A stretch of DNA of 64,000 bases. It comes from Aquificota bacterium (GTDB taxonomy: Bacteria > Aquificota > Aquificia > Aquificales > Aquificaceae). The notes under the pieces were generated by a model. The model saw only the letters and a program-made list of their open reading frames with translations, was not told the origin of the DNA and ran no database searches. Where the stretch lies: contig JAADEH010000012.1 of NCBI GenBank assembly GCA_013153495.1, positions 248,001 through 312,000 of the forward strand, in the 5' to 3' direction. This document shows positions 19,951 through 34,870 of this stretch, one piece after another. The stretch's first letter is position 1. Each line of letters opens with the position of its first letter. The translations under genes and the position numbers were made by a program.

Positions 19951-20964
19951 TCAAGTCGTGTGCTTGACACTGAAAGCTTTCAATACATCTTCATCTCCTT
20001 CTACAAAAGCCTTTATAACCTTGAGGGTATCCCTTCGTATATTCTCAACAGCACGCCTCGTGTAAAAGGCTACGTGGGGTGTAATTATCACATTATCTTT
20101 TGTATTCAATTCAAGAAGCATCAAAGAGATAGAGCTTGCTTTACCATATTCTTTCCTTATCAAAACTTCTTCTTCTTCAAAAACATCTAAACCCAAACCT
20201 GAAATTTTTCCTTTTAAAAAAGCTTCGTAAACCGCTTTTGTGTCTATTACCCCTCCCCTCGACGTGTTAACCAGAATTACCCCTTTTTTCATTAAAGATA
20301 TGGTTTCCTCACTTATCAAATGGTGGGTCTGGGGAGTGTATGGAACATGAAGCGTTATTACATCAGACTTTCTAAGAATGTCCTCTAAAGATACATACTC
20401 TACTCCAAGGTCAGCAAGTTCCTTCTTAGGATAAAGGTCGTAAGCTAATACATTTGCTCCGAGAACTTTAAGATATTTTGCTACTGAACCTCCTATCCTA
20501 CCCGTTCCTACAACACCTACCGTAATGTCTTCCAAATTATTCGCTAAAAGAGTTTCGTCTCTACTAAATTCAAAGTTTCTTGTTCTCGCTTTAAACCTTT
20601 CCACATGGCGGAGGAGAGCAAGTATCAAAGCAAGTGCGTGTTGAGCCACCGCATATGGTGAATACGCAGGCACATGAGTAACTTTTATCCCCTTTTCTTT
20701 ACAGTAATCAAGGTCTATGTGGTCATATCCCACCGAACGGGTATGAATTAACCGAAGATTTTTAAATTTCTCTAAAGTTTTCCTGTCCACCTTATCAAAA
20801 ACGAAAACACTTAAGATGTCCGCATCAGCAATCCTGCTAATATCAATATCCGACAACCCTTCTTCAAACAAAGCTAAATTGAAATCCCGTAGGGCTTTGC
20901 TGAAAAAACTTCTGTCTCCTCTCTCTAAACTCGTAAAGACGACTTTCAGTCGTTTGCTTTCCAT
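19951..20964 (-). CDS. D-isomer-specific 2-hydroxyacid (D-lactate-like) dehydrogenase
   Basis: GVVGTGRIGGSVAKYLKVLGANVLAYD, NTSRGGVIDTKAVYEA, ITPHVAFYT; start set at MESKRLKVVFTS. Confidence 0.9.
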   Translation of the reverse strand: MESKRLKVVFTSLERGDRSFFSKALRDFNLALFEEGLSDIDISRIADADILSVFVFDKVDRKTLEKFKNLRLIHTRSVGYDHIDLDYCKEKGIKVTHVPAYSPYAVAQHALALILALLRHVERFKARTRNFEFSRDETLLANNLEDITVGVVGTGRIGGSVAKYLKVLGANVLAYDLYPKKELADLGVEYVSLEDILRKSDVITLHVPYTPQTHHLISEETISLMKKGVILVNTSRGGVIDTKAVYEAFLKGKISGLGLDVFEEEEVLIRKEYGKASSISLMLLELNTKDNVIITPHVAFYTRRAVENIRRDTLKVIKAFVEGDEDVLKAFSVKHTT

Positions 20965-21275
20965 ATTCTGAAAAACCAGTAGAAAGGCATGGTAAACACA
21001 ATACCTATCACCAGAGCAAGCGCCCACAGAGCCTTTTTCTCCCTGCTGAGGCTCTTATCTCCAAAAAGATGTATCATGTAAAAAGCCCACAGGAGACCCG
21101 CATAAAGGAACATTAAAAAGTGGAATGCAGCGAAGATAAATACCCAATCGGGAACTTCAGGCGAAGTCAGGTTTATTGAAAAGACCTCTTTCAGAGGTGT
21201 AAGTATAAATAGAGAAAAGTAAATTACCGGGGGAACGGTGGCGATACCTACCGCTATCTTCTTTCCCTTAGTCAT
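20946..21275 (-). CDS. Small membrane protein (about 3-4 TM)
   Basis: 109 aa, hydrophobic segments; overlaps dehydrogenase start. Confidence 0.65.
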   Translation of the reverse strand: MTKGKKIAVGIATVPPVIYFSLFILTPLKEVFSINLTSPEVPDWVFIFAAFHFLMFLYAGLLWAFYMIHLFGDKSLSREKKALWALALVIGIVFTMPFYWFFRIWKAND

Positions 21276-21286
21276 GTCAGCTTATA

Positions 21287-21359
21287 AGCCGGCGGCGGGA
21301 CTTGAACCCGCGACCTAGGCATTACGAGTGCCTCGCTCTGCCGACTGAGCTACGCCGGC
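21287..21359 (-). tRNA. tRNA-Thr (CGT), CCA not encoded
   Basis: Reverse complement GCCGGCG TAGCTCAGTCGGCAGAGC ... AGGCA-CTCGTAA-TGCCT ... GGTTCAAGTCC ... CGCCGGC-T; following bases TATAA. Confidence 0.95.
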
Positions 21360-21371
21360 TGAGTCTTAATT

Positions 21372-22964
21372 TTAATCCTTACGACTTTTCCGCTCAAGGG
21401 ATGCCTTTATAAAGGATACGAAAAGAGGATGAGGGTCAAAGGGTTTGCTCTTGAACTCAGGGTGGAACTGACACCCTATATACCAAGGGTGGTCTTCAAG
21501 CTCCATTATCTCCACCAGCTTCCCATCAGGGGAAAGCCCTGAGAACTTTACGCCTTTCTCTTCGAACAAACTCCTGAAGCGGTTGTTAAACTCATACCTG
21601 TGCCTGTGCCTCTCGTAAACTATATCCTTACCGTATATGGCTTTAGCCTTCGTTCCTTCCTGAAGAACGCACGGATAAGCGCCGAGCCTCATAGTTCCCC
21701 CGAGTTTATCTATCCTCTTTTGGTCTTCCATCAGGTCTATAACAGGGTAGGGGGTGTTCGGGTCAAATTCGGTAGAATTAGCTTCTTTCAGACCGAGAAT
21801 GTTCCTTGCGAACTCGACAGCCATCATCTGCATACCGAGACATATACCGAAGGTAGGTATCCCCTCTTCTCTTCCTACGCGCAGAGCCTCTATTTTGCCT
21901 TTCGTCCCCCTCTCTCCAAAACCACCGGGTATGAGCAGTCCGTCAGCATCAAGAAGTTCCTTCGGGTCAAAACTTTCGGAACTTTTCCAAACTATGTTGA
22001 CCTTGCAGGAGTTAGCTATACCGCCGTGGGTGAGAGCCTCTATTATGCTCTTGTATGCGTCCTTCAGTTCCACATACTTGCCTATGACCGCTATATTGAC
22101 TTCTCTGTTAGCTGTTCTCAAAACGTTAACTATCTTCTTCCACTTGGATAGGTTCGAGTCCCTGTATTCCAGACCGAGCCTCTTCGCCACCAGCCTGTCG
22201 AGACCCTCCTCTTTGAACTTGTTGGGAAGCTCGTAGATGTAATCCAAATCTGGAGCGGATATTACCGCCGACTCCTCAACATTAGAAAAGAGCGCTATTT
22301 TGCCCTTAATCCCCTTCGGTAAATCCCTGTCCGCCCTGCATATCAAAGCGTCGGGCTGGATACCTATAGCCCTGAGTTCTTTAACGGAGTGTTGAGTAGG
22401 TTTAGTTTTAAGCTCCCCTGCGGTTTTTATGTAGGGGACAAAGGTTACATGGATGAACATAGAGTTTTCCCTTCCCAGCTCGAGGGAAAGCTGTCTCACC
22501 GCCTCCAAAAAGGGAAGCCCCTCTATGTCTCCGACCGTCCCGCCCACCTCAACTATAACCACATCACTTTCACCTGCTACCTTCTTTATTAGAGCTTTTA
22601 TCTCCTCCGTTATGTGAGGAATAACCTGAACCGTTGCGCCCAGATAATCACCCTTACGCTCACGGGTGATGACGTTAAAGTAAACCTTACCCGCAGTTAC
22701 GTTGTTATCCTTGGTCATAACCGCATTGGTGAACCTCTCGTAATGTCCGAGGTCGAGGTCCGTCTCAGCTCCGTCTTCCGTTACATACACCTCACCGTGC
22801 TGGTAGGGACTCATAGTCCCCGGGTCAACATTCAAGTAGGGGTCGAGTTTCTGAAGGGTTATCTTGTATCCCATCCCTTCGAGGATTGCGCCTATGGAAG
22901 CTGAGGTTACTCCCTTGCCGAGGGAGGAGAGAACCCCCCCGGTAACGAAGATAAATTTGCTCAT
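21372..22964 (-). CDS. pyrG: CTP synthase
   Basis: [53 protein letters not shown]. Confidence 0.98.
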   Translation of the reverse strand: MSKFIFVTGGVLSSLGKGVTSASIGAILEGMGYKITLQKLDPYLNVDPGTMSPYQHGEVYVTEDGAETDLDLGHYERFTNAVMTKDNNVTAGKVYFNVITRERKGDYLGATVQVIPHITEEIKALIKKVAGESDVVIVEVGGTVGDIEGLPFLEAVRQLSLELGRENSMFIHVTFVPYIKTAGELKTKPTQHSVKELRAIGIQPDALICRADRDLPKGIKGKIALFSNVEESAVISAPDLDYIYELPNKFKEEGLDRLVAKRLGLEYRDSNLSKWKKIVNVLRTANREVNIAVIGKYVELKDAYKSIIEALTHGGIANSCKVNIVWKSSESFDPKELLDADGLLIPGGFGERGTKGKIEALRVGREEGIPTFGICLGMQMMAVEFARNILGLKEANSTEFDPNTPYPVIDLMEDQKRIDKLGGTMRLGAYPCVLQEGTKAKAIYGKDIVYERHRHRYEFNNRFRSLFEEKGVKFSGLSPDGKLVEIMELEDHPWYIGCQFHPEFKSKPFDPHPLFVSFIKASLERKSRKD

Positions 22965-23048
22965 GTAGGAAGATTATACTTTCTGGCAGGGTGCTCAAGT
23001 AAAGACTTGTGAAAATGCCGAATTAGGGAATATAATAATAGTCTGGCT

Positions 23049-24411
<1,363 letters not shown>

Positions 24412-24425
24412 AAAGGAGGAGGCGC

Positions 24426-24444
24426 ACCCCGACGAAGTCGGGGT
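24426..24444. terminator. Hairpin between convergent ahcY and porin genes (ACCCCGAC-gaa-GTCGGGGT)
   Basis: Perfect 8-bp GC-rich stem; weak flanking T tract. Confidence 0.55.
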
Positions 24445-24467
24445 CTGTATGGCATGAAGAAGAGCGC

Positions 24468-25715
24468 TTAGAACATCCACGTAAAGGCTGCGCTGTATAT
24501 GTCCTCGTTGCTGGAGTTTTCTTTGTCAAGCCTTGCGTAATCCGCTTTGAGGGCAACGAGGGGGTGGGGTTTGTAGGAAATTCCTACGTTATAGACTTTG
24601 AAGGTATAACCTGCGGGTTTTGTATATCCCGAAGGGACATCAGCGTAGGGGTCGAGGTCTTCATACTTAGCAAAAAGGTAAAGTTCCTGTTCGGTGTCCA
24701 AGAACCTGAAAACGTTGTAAGCTACCTGAAGGTAAAAGCCTTCCATCCTCTTGGGGAAGACGAAAGAACCTCCACCGGAATTTAACTCGGCTGTTATTTT
24801 GTTCGCACCGCTCACCGTTGCGTATGCACCCACGAACCTGACGTCGAAGCCGGCATACTGCCACCACAGGTGGGGAGAAATTATGGAGACGGTTCCGAGT
24901 TTACTACCCTGTGGGTTTTGAACACCCGCTATAAAGGTTGCCACTCCCAACTTAGCATTTAGGGGGAGTTTGAAGTCTATCCTGCCCGTAAAGCCAAGCT
25001 CGTCCGCTACCGCAACGGAACCCTTTTGATGTAGCTCCTTCAGGGGATTGTAGCTCTTGTAATCTCCGCTCTCTGCCTTAAGACCGTTTATTATGTAAGC
25101 CCTGTATTCCGCAAAGCTCGTTTCTCCGTAAAAGCCTACTCCGTTTTCCCTCCAGGTGAAGGGAAAGAGAGTTTTCTCAAGGTATGGCTGTCTAACGCTG
25201 AAGTATGTGGGCGGTTCGTGGTATTCGTTGGTTATGCCGAGGGGGATTAGAACCAGACCACCTCTGAGACCGAAATTCTTGTTAAACCTGTAATCCAAAA
25301 AGGCAAACTCCAAGGCTACCTCTCCGTCTTCACCTTCCCCAGCCAAGGCGTGCTCTACCTCTATCTCCGAGTTGAACTTGAGTTTCTCCGTAAAGGCGTA
25401 TCCGAGATAGAGTATGAACCTGTATGCGTCAAAGGTAGTTTTAGGGCTTAAGTTGGGTTTGTGGGTAAACCATATCTCTCCATAGCCACCTATGGACACA
25501 CCCTTCGGATTTATCAGAGCCTTAGAGGCTGCGGGACCTAAACCTGTATAGCTCTGATAGGTAGTAATTTGAGGCATGGAAATTTCGAGCTTGAGTTTTC
25601 TGAGTTCCTCCTTGAGAACTTCTATCTCTTCCCTGAGCTGTTTAAGCTCGTCCCCCTGCTGGGCAAAGAGAGAAGAGGAGAAGAGAGCCGTTGCCACCGC
25701 TATCTTCTTTAGCAT
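24468..25715 (-). CDS. Outer-membrane porin-like beta-barrel protein
   Basis: Signal peptide, short coiled coil (QLREEIEVLKEELRKLKLE), alternating beta-strand pattern, C-terminal aromatic AFTWMF. Confidence 0.75.
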   Translation of the reverse strand: MLKKIAVATALFSSSLFAQQGDELKQLREEIEVLKEELRKLKLEISMPQITTYQSYTGLGPAASKALINPKGVSIGGYGEIWFTHKPNLSPKTTFDAYRFILYLGYAFTEKLKFNSEIEVEHALAGEGEDGEVALEFAFLDYRFNKNFGLRGGLVLIPLGITNEYHEPPTYFSVRQPYLEKTLFPFTWRENGVGFYGETSFAEYRAYIINGLKAESGDYKSYNPLKELHQKGSVAVADELGFTGRIDFKLPLNAKLGVATFIAGVQNPQGSKLGTVSIISPHLWWQYAGFDVRFVGAYATVSGANKITAELNSGGGSFVFPKRMEGFYLQVAYNVFRFLDTEQELYLFAKYEDLDPYADVPSGYTKPAGYTFKVYNVGISYKPHPLVALKADYARLDKENSSNEDIYSAAFTWMF

Positions 25716-25816
25716 TTCCTTGACCTCCGGAAGTTTTAGATAATGAAATCAAATCTCAATATCTATTTCTATGAGGAAAATCATGTTTACGGAACTTCTC
25801 CACAGGTGAGCATGTA

Positions 25817-26707
25817 TTATTGAGACTTTATCTCATCTTTTAGGAGCAGAGCCGAGAAGAAGTTTCTAAATCCGCTGTTTATGTAGATGCTTCCGTCTCC
25901 GTAAAGCTCCACGATACCCACATCCGGGTTTTCCCTCTCAAACTTCCTGCGAAGTTCCAAGGGCATGGCAAAGAGAGCTGTGGCGAAGGCGTCCGCGTAG
26001 GTGCAGTTTTTGTGGGCTACCGTAATCTGAACCAGTTTTCCGTCCCTTTGCTCTATGTGCTCTTTGTGGTAGTTTCCCGAGGTGGATAGACATACCTCCC
26101 CTTTCGTTACTCCCTGTAGCAAAGAACCACCCCGCAAGGGGTCCTTAACAGCTATAACCTTTTCTTCTCCCCAGACCTTCATATCCCCCGCTATACCTAT
26201 AAAACCGTAAGGGGAGCGGAGCTTTCTGTATGCCACCTCAACCGCATAACCTTTGCCTATGCCACCCAGGTCTATTGCCATACCCTTTTCGGGAAGGAAT
26301 ACGGTTCCCTCTCCGAGCTTCACATTTCTGTAGTTGACGAGGGCTTTTGCCTCTTCGTAGGAGAGCTTTCCGAGGCGCTTGTGGTTTATGCTTACCGCAC
26401 CGTAGGTTATGTCAAAGTATCCGTAGGTTTTTCGGGAAACTTCCAAGGCTATTTTTATTACCTCAAAGGTTTCCGGAGAGACCCTGACGGGTTTTACACC
26501 TGCGAAGGAGTTTACGAGGGAAATCTCCGAGTCTTCCTTGTAATCCGAAAGCTTGTCTTCCAAGCTTTTGAGTATCCTGTAGGCTCTGTAAACTTCTTCC
26601 TGGGTGGGAAGCTCTATGTAGGCGTAAGTTCCCATAAGGTAAAAGAGTCTCTGGGCGGAGATGAGAACACCCGCAAGCAGGAGAAGGGTTATCAAACCTC
26701 GCAACAT
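25817..26707 (-). CDS. apbE: FAD:protein FMN transferase (ApbE)
   Basis: LMGTYAYIELP, IDLGGIGKGYAV, AGDMKVWG, CTYADAFATALFAM. Confidence 0.9.
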   Translation of the reverse strand: MLRGLITLLLLAGVLISAQRLFYLMGTYAYIELPTQEEVYRAYRILKSLEDKLSDYKEDSEISLVNSFAGVKPVRVSPETFEVIKIALEVSRKTYGYFDITYGAVSINHKRLGKLSYEEAKALVNYRNVKLGEGTVFLPEKGMAIDLGGIGKGYAVEVAYRKLRSPYGFIGIAGDMKVWGEEKVIAVKDPLRGGSLLQGVTKGEVCLSTSGNYHKEHIEQRDGKLVQITVAHKNCTYADAFATALFAMPLELRRKFERENPDVGIVELYGDGSIYINSGFRNFFSALLLKDEIKSQ

Positions 26708-26719
26708 CTCGGGAATTAA

Positions 26720-30021
<3,302 letters not shown>

Positions 30022-30339
30022 AAAACTCCTCCTCTTCCTCCATCTCCTGAACAAGCTCTTCAAAGAGTTCGAGGCTTTTGAGGGCTTCCTCTTCGTCGAG
30101 TTTCTGTATGACGAACCCTACGTGTATGAGAACGTAATCTCCGGGAGATACCTCCTCCTGCATGAGTTCGAGGGAGACCTTTCTTTTAACTCCCATGGTG
30201 TCAACGGTTGCGGTTCCGTCCTCGTGAAGCTCCACTACCTTAGAAGGTATAGCTAAGCACATGTCAGCCTCCCGGTGAATGCTCGTTCGTTGGTAATAAT
30301 ATAGGAAGTAGCCCCCGAGTTTTCAAAGGAATTTCTCCT

Positions 30340-31674
30340 TCAGAAGAGAAGGTCCACCGCTTCCCTCAAGGTGGAGACCGGGTAAATTTCCATGCCTTCA
30401 ATTTCCATTTCGAGCTTTGCAGGAATTATTGCCCTTTTGAAGCCGAACCTCTTTGCCTCTTTTAATCTCATGTCCCCGAAGTGAACAGCTCTGACCTCTC
30501 CGGAAAGTCCGAGTTCTCCGAAAATAACCAAATCCTCGGGTATCGGGGTGTCCTTCTTGGAGGAGATTATTGCCATGGCAACAGCAAGGTCCGCAGCGGG
30601 CTCTCTGACAGATAAACCTCCAGCCACGTTCACGAAGACATCCGAGTCTCTGGTAAAAAGCCCTACCTCCTTTTCGAGGACGGCAAGTATAAGGGAAAGC
30701 CTGTTAACGTCAAATCCCTGGGTTTTTCTCTGGGGTGTGGTGTATAGAGCCTGTATGACGAGAGCCTGTATTTCTACGAGAATAGGTTTGCTCCCCTCCG
30801 TGTAGGGAAAGACAACGCTTCCCGGACTGTTTCTGCGCTCCCCTATGAAGAAGGCGGAAGGCTCCAAAACCTCTTCCAAACCTGCATCTCCCATCCTGAA
30901 GACCGCAACCTCACCGGTAGAGCCGAACCTGTTTTTGACCACCTTTACCACGCGGTAGAAGTTAAACCTCTCCCCTTCGAACTGGAGAACCGTATCTACC
31001 ATGTGCTCCAGAACCTTCGGACCCGCTATGGAACCTTCCTTGGTTACCTGCCCCACTATAAAGCAGGGAATACCTTTCTCTTTGCACAGCTCCGTCAGTC
31101 TGAAGGTTACCTCCCTGACCTGAGATACGGAACCTGCGGAAGACTCCAACTTTTCCGAATAGACGGTCTGTATTGAGTCCACCACCACAAGGGAAGGCTC
31201 AAGCCTGTTTACTTCCTCGATTATGTTCTCAAAGAGGGTTTCCGGATAAACCAGAACCTTATCCCCCGAAAGACCGAGCCTCTTTCCCCTGAGAGCTACC
31301 TGAGTTCCCGACTCCTCACCGGAAACGTATAAGACCTTTCCCTCCCCGCCGAACCTCTCGGAAATCTGAAGGAGCAGGGTTGACTTTCCTATGCCCGGCT
31401 CTCCCGCTATGAGAATAACCTGCCCCTCCACGACACCGCCCCCGAGGGCGGTATCTAAATTCTCAAAACCTGTGCTAATTCTTCCAGAAGTCTCCTCTCT
31501 CCACTCACCTATGGGTAGAACTTTGGAAGGGGTTTTAGTGCTCAGTTTCCCGTTTCCTTCAACCACCTCCTCCACGAGGGTGTTCCACTCCCCGCAGGAA
31601 GGACACCTCCCCTTCCACTTAACCGACTGGTATCCGCAGGATTGACAGACATACCTAACAGTTCGCTTTGCCAT
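30340..31674 (-). CDS. radA: DNA repair protein RadA
   Basis: YVCQSCGYQSVKWKGRCPSCGEW, GEPGIGKST, KNRFGSTGEV. Confidence 0.97.
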   Translation of the reverse strand: MAKRTVRYVCQSCGYQSVKWKGRCPSCGEWNTLVEEVVEGNGKLSTKTPSKVLPIGEWREETSGRISTGFENLDTALGGGVVEGQVILIAGEPGIGKSTLLLQISERFGGEGKVLYVSGEESGTQVALRGKRLGLSGDKVLVYPETLFENIIEEVNRLEPSLVVVDSIQTVYSEKLESSAGSVSQVREVTFRLTELCKEKGIPCFIVGQVTKEGSIAGPKVLEHMVDTVLQFEGERFNFYRVVKVVKNRFGSTGEVAVFRMGDAGLEEVLEPSAFFIGERRNSPGSVVFPYTEGSKPILVEIQALVIQALYTTPQRKTQGFDVNRLSLILAVLEKEVGLFTRDSDVFVNVAGGLSVREPAADLAVAMAIISSKKDTPIPEDLVIFGELGLSGEVRAVHFGDMRLKEAKRFGFKRAIIPAKLEMEIEGMEIYPVSTLREAVDLLF

Positions 31675-32353
31675 GCTCTTTAATATAGGTCATCAGCTCC
31701 CTTATCAGGGTAGCGGGTTCAACTTCCTTGGGGCAGGTATTGTTGCACTTGTCGCAAGAAAGACAGTGATAAAGATGACCCTCCTCCACAGCCTCCTTCA
31801 ATCTTAGTTCCTTGTTCGGGTCCCTGGGGTCTTCTAAAAACCTGTAAAGTTTGGCAAAAAAGAGAGGTCCCGCATACTCCTCCTCGAGAACCTGCGGACA
31901 GTAGGACTGACAGGCGGAACACAGGATACAATCCGCTGCCTTTTCCACCTTCTTGCTAACATCCGGCGGTATTCGCACCTCCCCTTTAAACTCACTTATC
32001 CAAGTGTGAAACTTCTTCATACGGTCCGTAACACTTTCGTGGTCCACCGCAAGGTCCTTAATCACGGGAAACTTGTCCAGAGGCTCCACCAGAACTTCCT
32101 CGCCGGTCAGGAGATATGGCAAAACCTGCTCTTTACAGGCGAGCTTCGGAAAGCCGTTTATGAAAACCGTGCAGGTTCCGCATATACCCGCCCTGCAAAA
32201 GTGCCTGAAGGTCAAAGAGGGGTCTATGTTTTCCTTTATCCTGTTAAAGGCGGTCAGGAAGGTCATTCCCTCTTCGTAGTCAACCTCAAAGGTGTCATAA
32301 CGCTTTTCTCCCCTTTCGGGGTCGTATCTGAATACCTTAAGCCTGAGCTTCAT
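31655..32353 (-). CDS. Succinate dehydrogenase/fumarate reductase iron-sulfur subunit
   Basis: CRAGICGTC, CILCSACQSYCP, CLSCDKCNNTCP. Confidence 0.92.
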   Translation of the reverse strand: MKLRLKVFRYDPERGEKRYDTFEVDYEEGMTFLTAFNRIKENIDPSLTFRHFCRAGICGTCTVFINGFPKLACKEQVLPYLLTGEEVLVEPLDKFPVIKDLAVDHESVTDRMKKFHTWISEFKGEVRIPPDVSKKVEKAADCILCSACQSYCPQVLEEEYAGPLFFAKLYRFLEDPRDPNKELRLKEAVEEGHLYHCLSCDKCNNTCPKEVEPATLIRELMTYIKEHGKANC

Positions 32354-32393
32354 GGCAAGGATAATATAGCAGGTATTTTAGGAATTTAAAAGG

Positions 32394-32415
32394 ACCCGCC
32401 CCATTCGGGGCGGGT
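32394..32415 (-). terminator. Rho-independent terminator-like hairpin for the 32423-34777 gene
   Basis: ACCCGCCCC-att-cGGGGCGGGT stem; on minus strand followed by CCTTTTAAA. Confidence 0.7.
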
Positions 32416-32422
32416 GAGTTTA

Positions 32423-34777
32423 TTAATACCTTGTAGGGAATATCACCCTTATGTCCGCATTTCCGGAAAGTCCATTGCTATCGGATACGGTAAGAGCAAA
32501 GTCGCAGTAGGATAGCTCCACTCCTTCCTGGAAGTCGAATATGGAATAGGGAGTGCTGGATATGGTGGTTGAATTCTGAAAAGCAACATTCCCATCTGAA
32601 TCATAGCAGGTGTATTGTGCTGTTACGCTGGGAGTGTGAGTTTGGTCAGAATCTTCGGGGGATATGTTCAACCAGAAACTTGATGCGTAAGTAATAGGGT
32701 ATAGAAATTGGTATATCTCAAGCTCAGAGGTTCCCTGCAACGTCATCTTTATGTAGTGGTTTGAGTTAGCTCCATCTATGACCAGCACATCTTTGACTTG
32801 AGACGGAGCTGTCTTGCCTTTGCTGTCGGTGAATTCCGCCGAAAACTCGTATGTTCCCCCGCTGGTGGGTATTTGGTGGGAAACTGTGGTGCAGTTTTGC
32901 GTAGGGGTCAGCTGTCCCGAAGCTACCGTTGTGGTATTTTCCTTAAGAACAAAGCTTATGGGATAGTTTCCTTCCGGGTCGGTTGCACATACGGATATAG
33001 TCGTAGATGCCCCCGGCGTCAAATTCCTCACATTTACTGTTCCGATAGGCGGTGCATTAGTTATAACTATGTCTTCTAACCTTGCCGTAGTTCCGTCGTC
33101 GGAAGTCTCATCAAATCTCACGCTTCCGTCAATGTTGTAATTCTTAATACGGTCATTAACCTGCACGAAGGCATTAAATAAACAAGGCGTTTGTATTGAG
33201 TATTCACCGTTAGCATCGGTAGTTCCTACAGCCACCATTTGAGTTACCCACATCTCCCAGTCGGGATTCTGGTATACAATAAAGTTCAAAACCGTAGCTC
33301 CCTGAACAGGTTGTCCGTTTTCGTCAACAACTTTACCCTCAACAACGCAAGCCAAATCAATATCCCATGTTATCTCCACATTACAGCTACCGTCCGCCGT
33401 GAAGGTAACTCCATACTCGGTAATACTTCCGAGGTCAGGGTGGAAAAGAGTTATGTCTGCGGTGCAATCATTACCGCTCCAGCCCACTGTGGATATAACC
33501 GTCCTGCCGTTGACATCCGTAACTCCATTGCCGTAAGACATACAGTAATTCTCGTCGGTAGACGCGAAAACACCGGGTATAGGATTTCCGTTTTTGTCCT
33601 TAACAACCACGGTGCAGGATAGCTCCATATTACCCGGCGCTATGTAGTCGAGATTTTTCCACTCAAGCTCGGGGTTTGTAACGCTTATGACAACAAAGTC
33701 TCTGTTATCACAAATATTATTTTCGTCCATAATTATGCCGTATTCCTGACAAGAAGCTATTCCGTCACTATTGTTAGAAGAGCTGTTCCCAGTATCGCAT
33801 CCGCTTTGAATAATCGTGTCCCACTCCTGGTTCATAAAGTCTATAGTGTTGTTTTCTACAAAAACACCTTCTCCCGCAACTACCCATATTCCCTGACTTG
33901 TGTCAAACGCCCAGAAGGTAAACTGGATTCCGGGTTTTGAAGGGTCCTGGTCGAGTGTTCCTAAGGAATTTCTTATGTTATTCAGCTGGGTGCAGTCTAT
34001 GCTCCTGAGTATTCTGTAATACTCTCCCCGGAGAAGCTGAGCTGTGAGACCTTGTCCGCCAAACACGCTATTTCCATTCCCATCGGTTATTTCGAGATAG
34101 TCAAAGCCGAAGGAAACCAGCTTACTTCCATCCTGTATCTCCTCACCGGGGAAGTTCCTGTAGTCATATGGATTAGAAGGCACATATTTTCTATACCTAA
34201 CTGTTACAGTATCGGTATTTAACACCCCGAGAGGAATTCCTATGTCTATAACCTTGTCGGGAGCGTTCATAGCCTGAAGTCCCGTCAGTGGAACGAGTTC
34301 ACCTCCGTTTTCAGCAAAGGCAATTCTCACATAACTTCTCCCATTAGAATTCATCTTTATACCGTCTGTATTCAGGTTAAAACTGGACTCCTGAAGCCTG
34401 TCAAGCGATAGAGTTACGGAAACTTCGTCCGTTCCCGGAAACTTTAGAGTCCTTATAGCCTTTGTATATCCGGGGATGTGTGCGGATACGATTATTTTTC
34501 CGCCTTCTTTAGCCTTAATATCCACGGAAAACACACCCGTAGAGGTTGTGGTTTGCTTATCTATTTGCGTTCCGTCCGGGGCTATGGAAATAACCTCCAC
34601 GGTAGCGGGCTGAGGCAGTTGCATAGATAGCATTAGGTTATTCAACCCAGTATATACATAGCCCGTAACCGTAGTAACTGAGTAGCTCTCCTGCCCCGAA
34701 ACTACCGGAGCGTTCTCACTGCAGGAAAAAATAAAGGCAGTAAACAGCATAAATAGTGAAAAAACAAACTTCTTCAT
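32423..34777 (-). CDS. Large lipoprotein with carboxypeptidase-regulatory/Ig-like repeats
   Basis: MKKFVFSLFMLFTAFIFSC lipobox-like; repeats such as VEGKVVDENGQPVQGATV...TTDANGEYSI. Confidence 0.75.
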   Translation of the reverse strand: MKKFVFSLFMLFTAFIFSCSENAPVVSGQESYSVTTVTGYVYTGLNNLMLSMQLPQPATVEVISIAPDGTQIDKQTTTSTGVFSVDIKAKEGGKIIVSAHIPGYTKAIRTLKFPGTDEVSVTLSLDRLQESSFNLNTDGIKMNSNGRSYVRIAFAENGGELVPLTGLQAMNAPDKVIDIGIPLGVLNTDTVTVRYRKYVPSNPYDYRNFPGEEIQDGSKLVSFGFDYLEITDGNGNSVFGGQGLTAQLLRGEYYRILRSIDCTQLNNIRNSLGTLDQDPSKPGIQFTFWAFDTSQGIWVVAGEGVFVENNTIDFMNQEWDTIIQSGCDTGNSSSNNSDGIASCQEYGIIMDENNICDNRDFVVISVTNPELEWKNLDYIAPGNMELSCTVVVKDKNGNPIPGVFASTDENYCMSYGNGVTDVNGRTVISTVGWSGNDCTADITLFHPDLGSITEYGVTFTADGSCNVEITWDIDLACVVEGKVVDENGQPVQGATVLNFIVYQNPDWEMWVTQMVAVGTTDANGEYSIQTPCLFNAFVQVNDRIKNYNIDGSVRFDETSDDGTTARLEDIVITNAPPIGTVNVRNLTPGASTTISVCATDPEGNYPISFVLKENTTTVASGQLTPTQNCTTVSHQIPTSGGTYEFSAEFTDSKGKTAPSQVKDVLVIDGANSNHYIKMTLQGTSELEIYQFLYPITYASSFWLNISPEDSDQTHTPSVTAQYTCYDSDGNVAFQNSTTISSTPYSIFDFQEGVELSYCDFALTVSDSNGLSGNADIRVIFPTRY

Positions 34778-34870
34778 GACGAACACCTCCCTCTCTTTTT
34801 ATTTGTAAAAATATTTTACACAATTTTATCCCGTTATGTGATTTTTACCATACCTGTTAAAATCTCTACT

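Noticed and set aside
21600-22236. Plus-strand ORFs of 160-183 aa
   Set aside because: Antisense to pyrG, no recognisable domain.
34805-34819. GTAAAA-ata-TTTTAC dyad in the argH/lipoprotein divergent promoter
   Set aside because: Short AT-only symmetry; could be an operator but chance is likely and no regulator match is evident.
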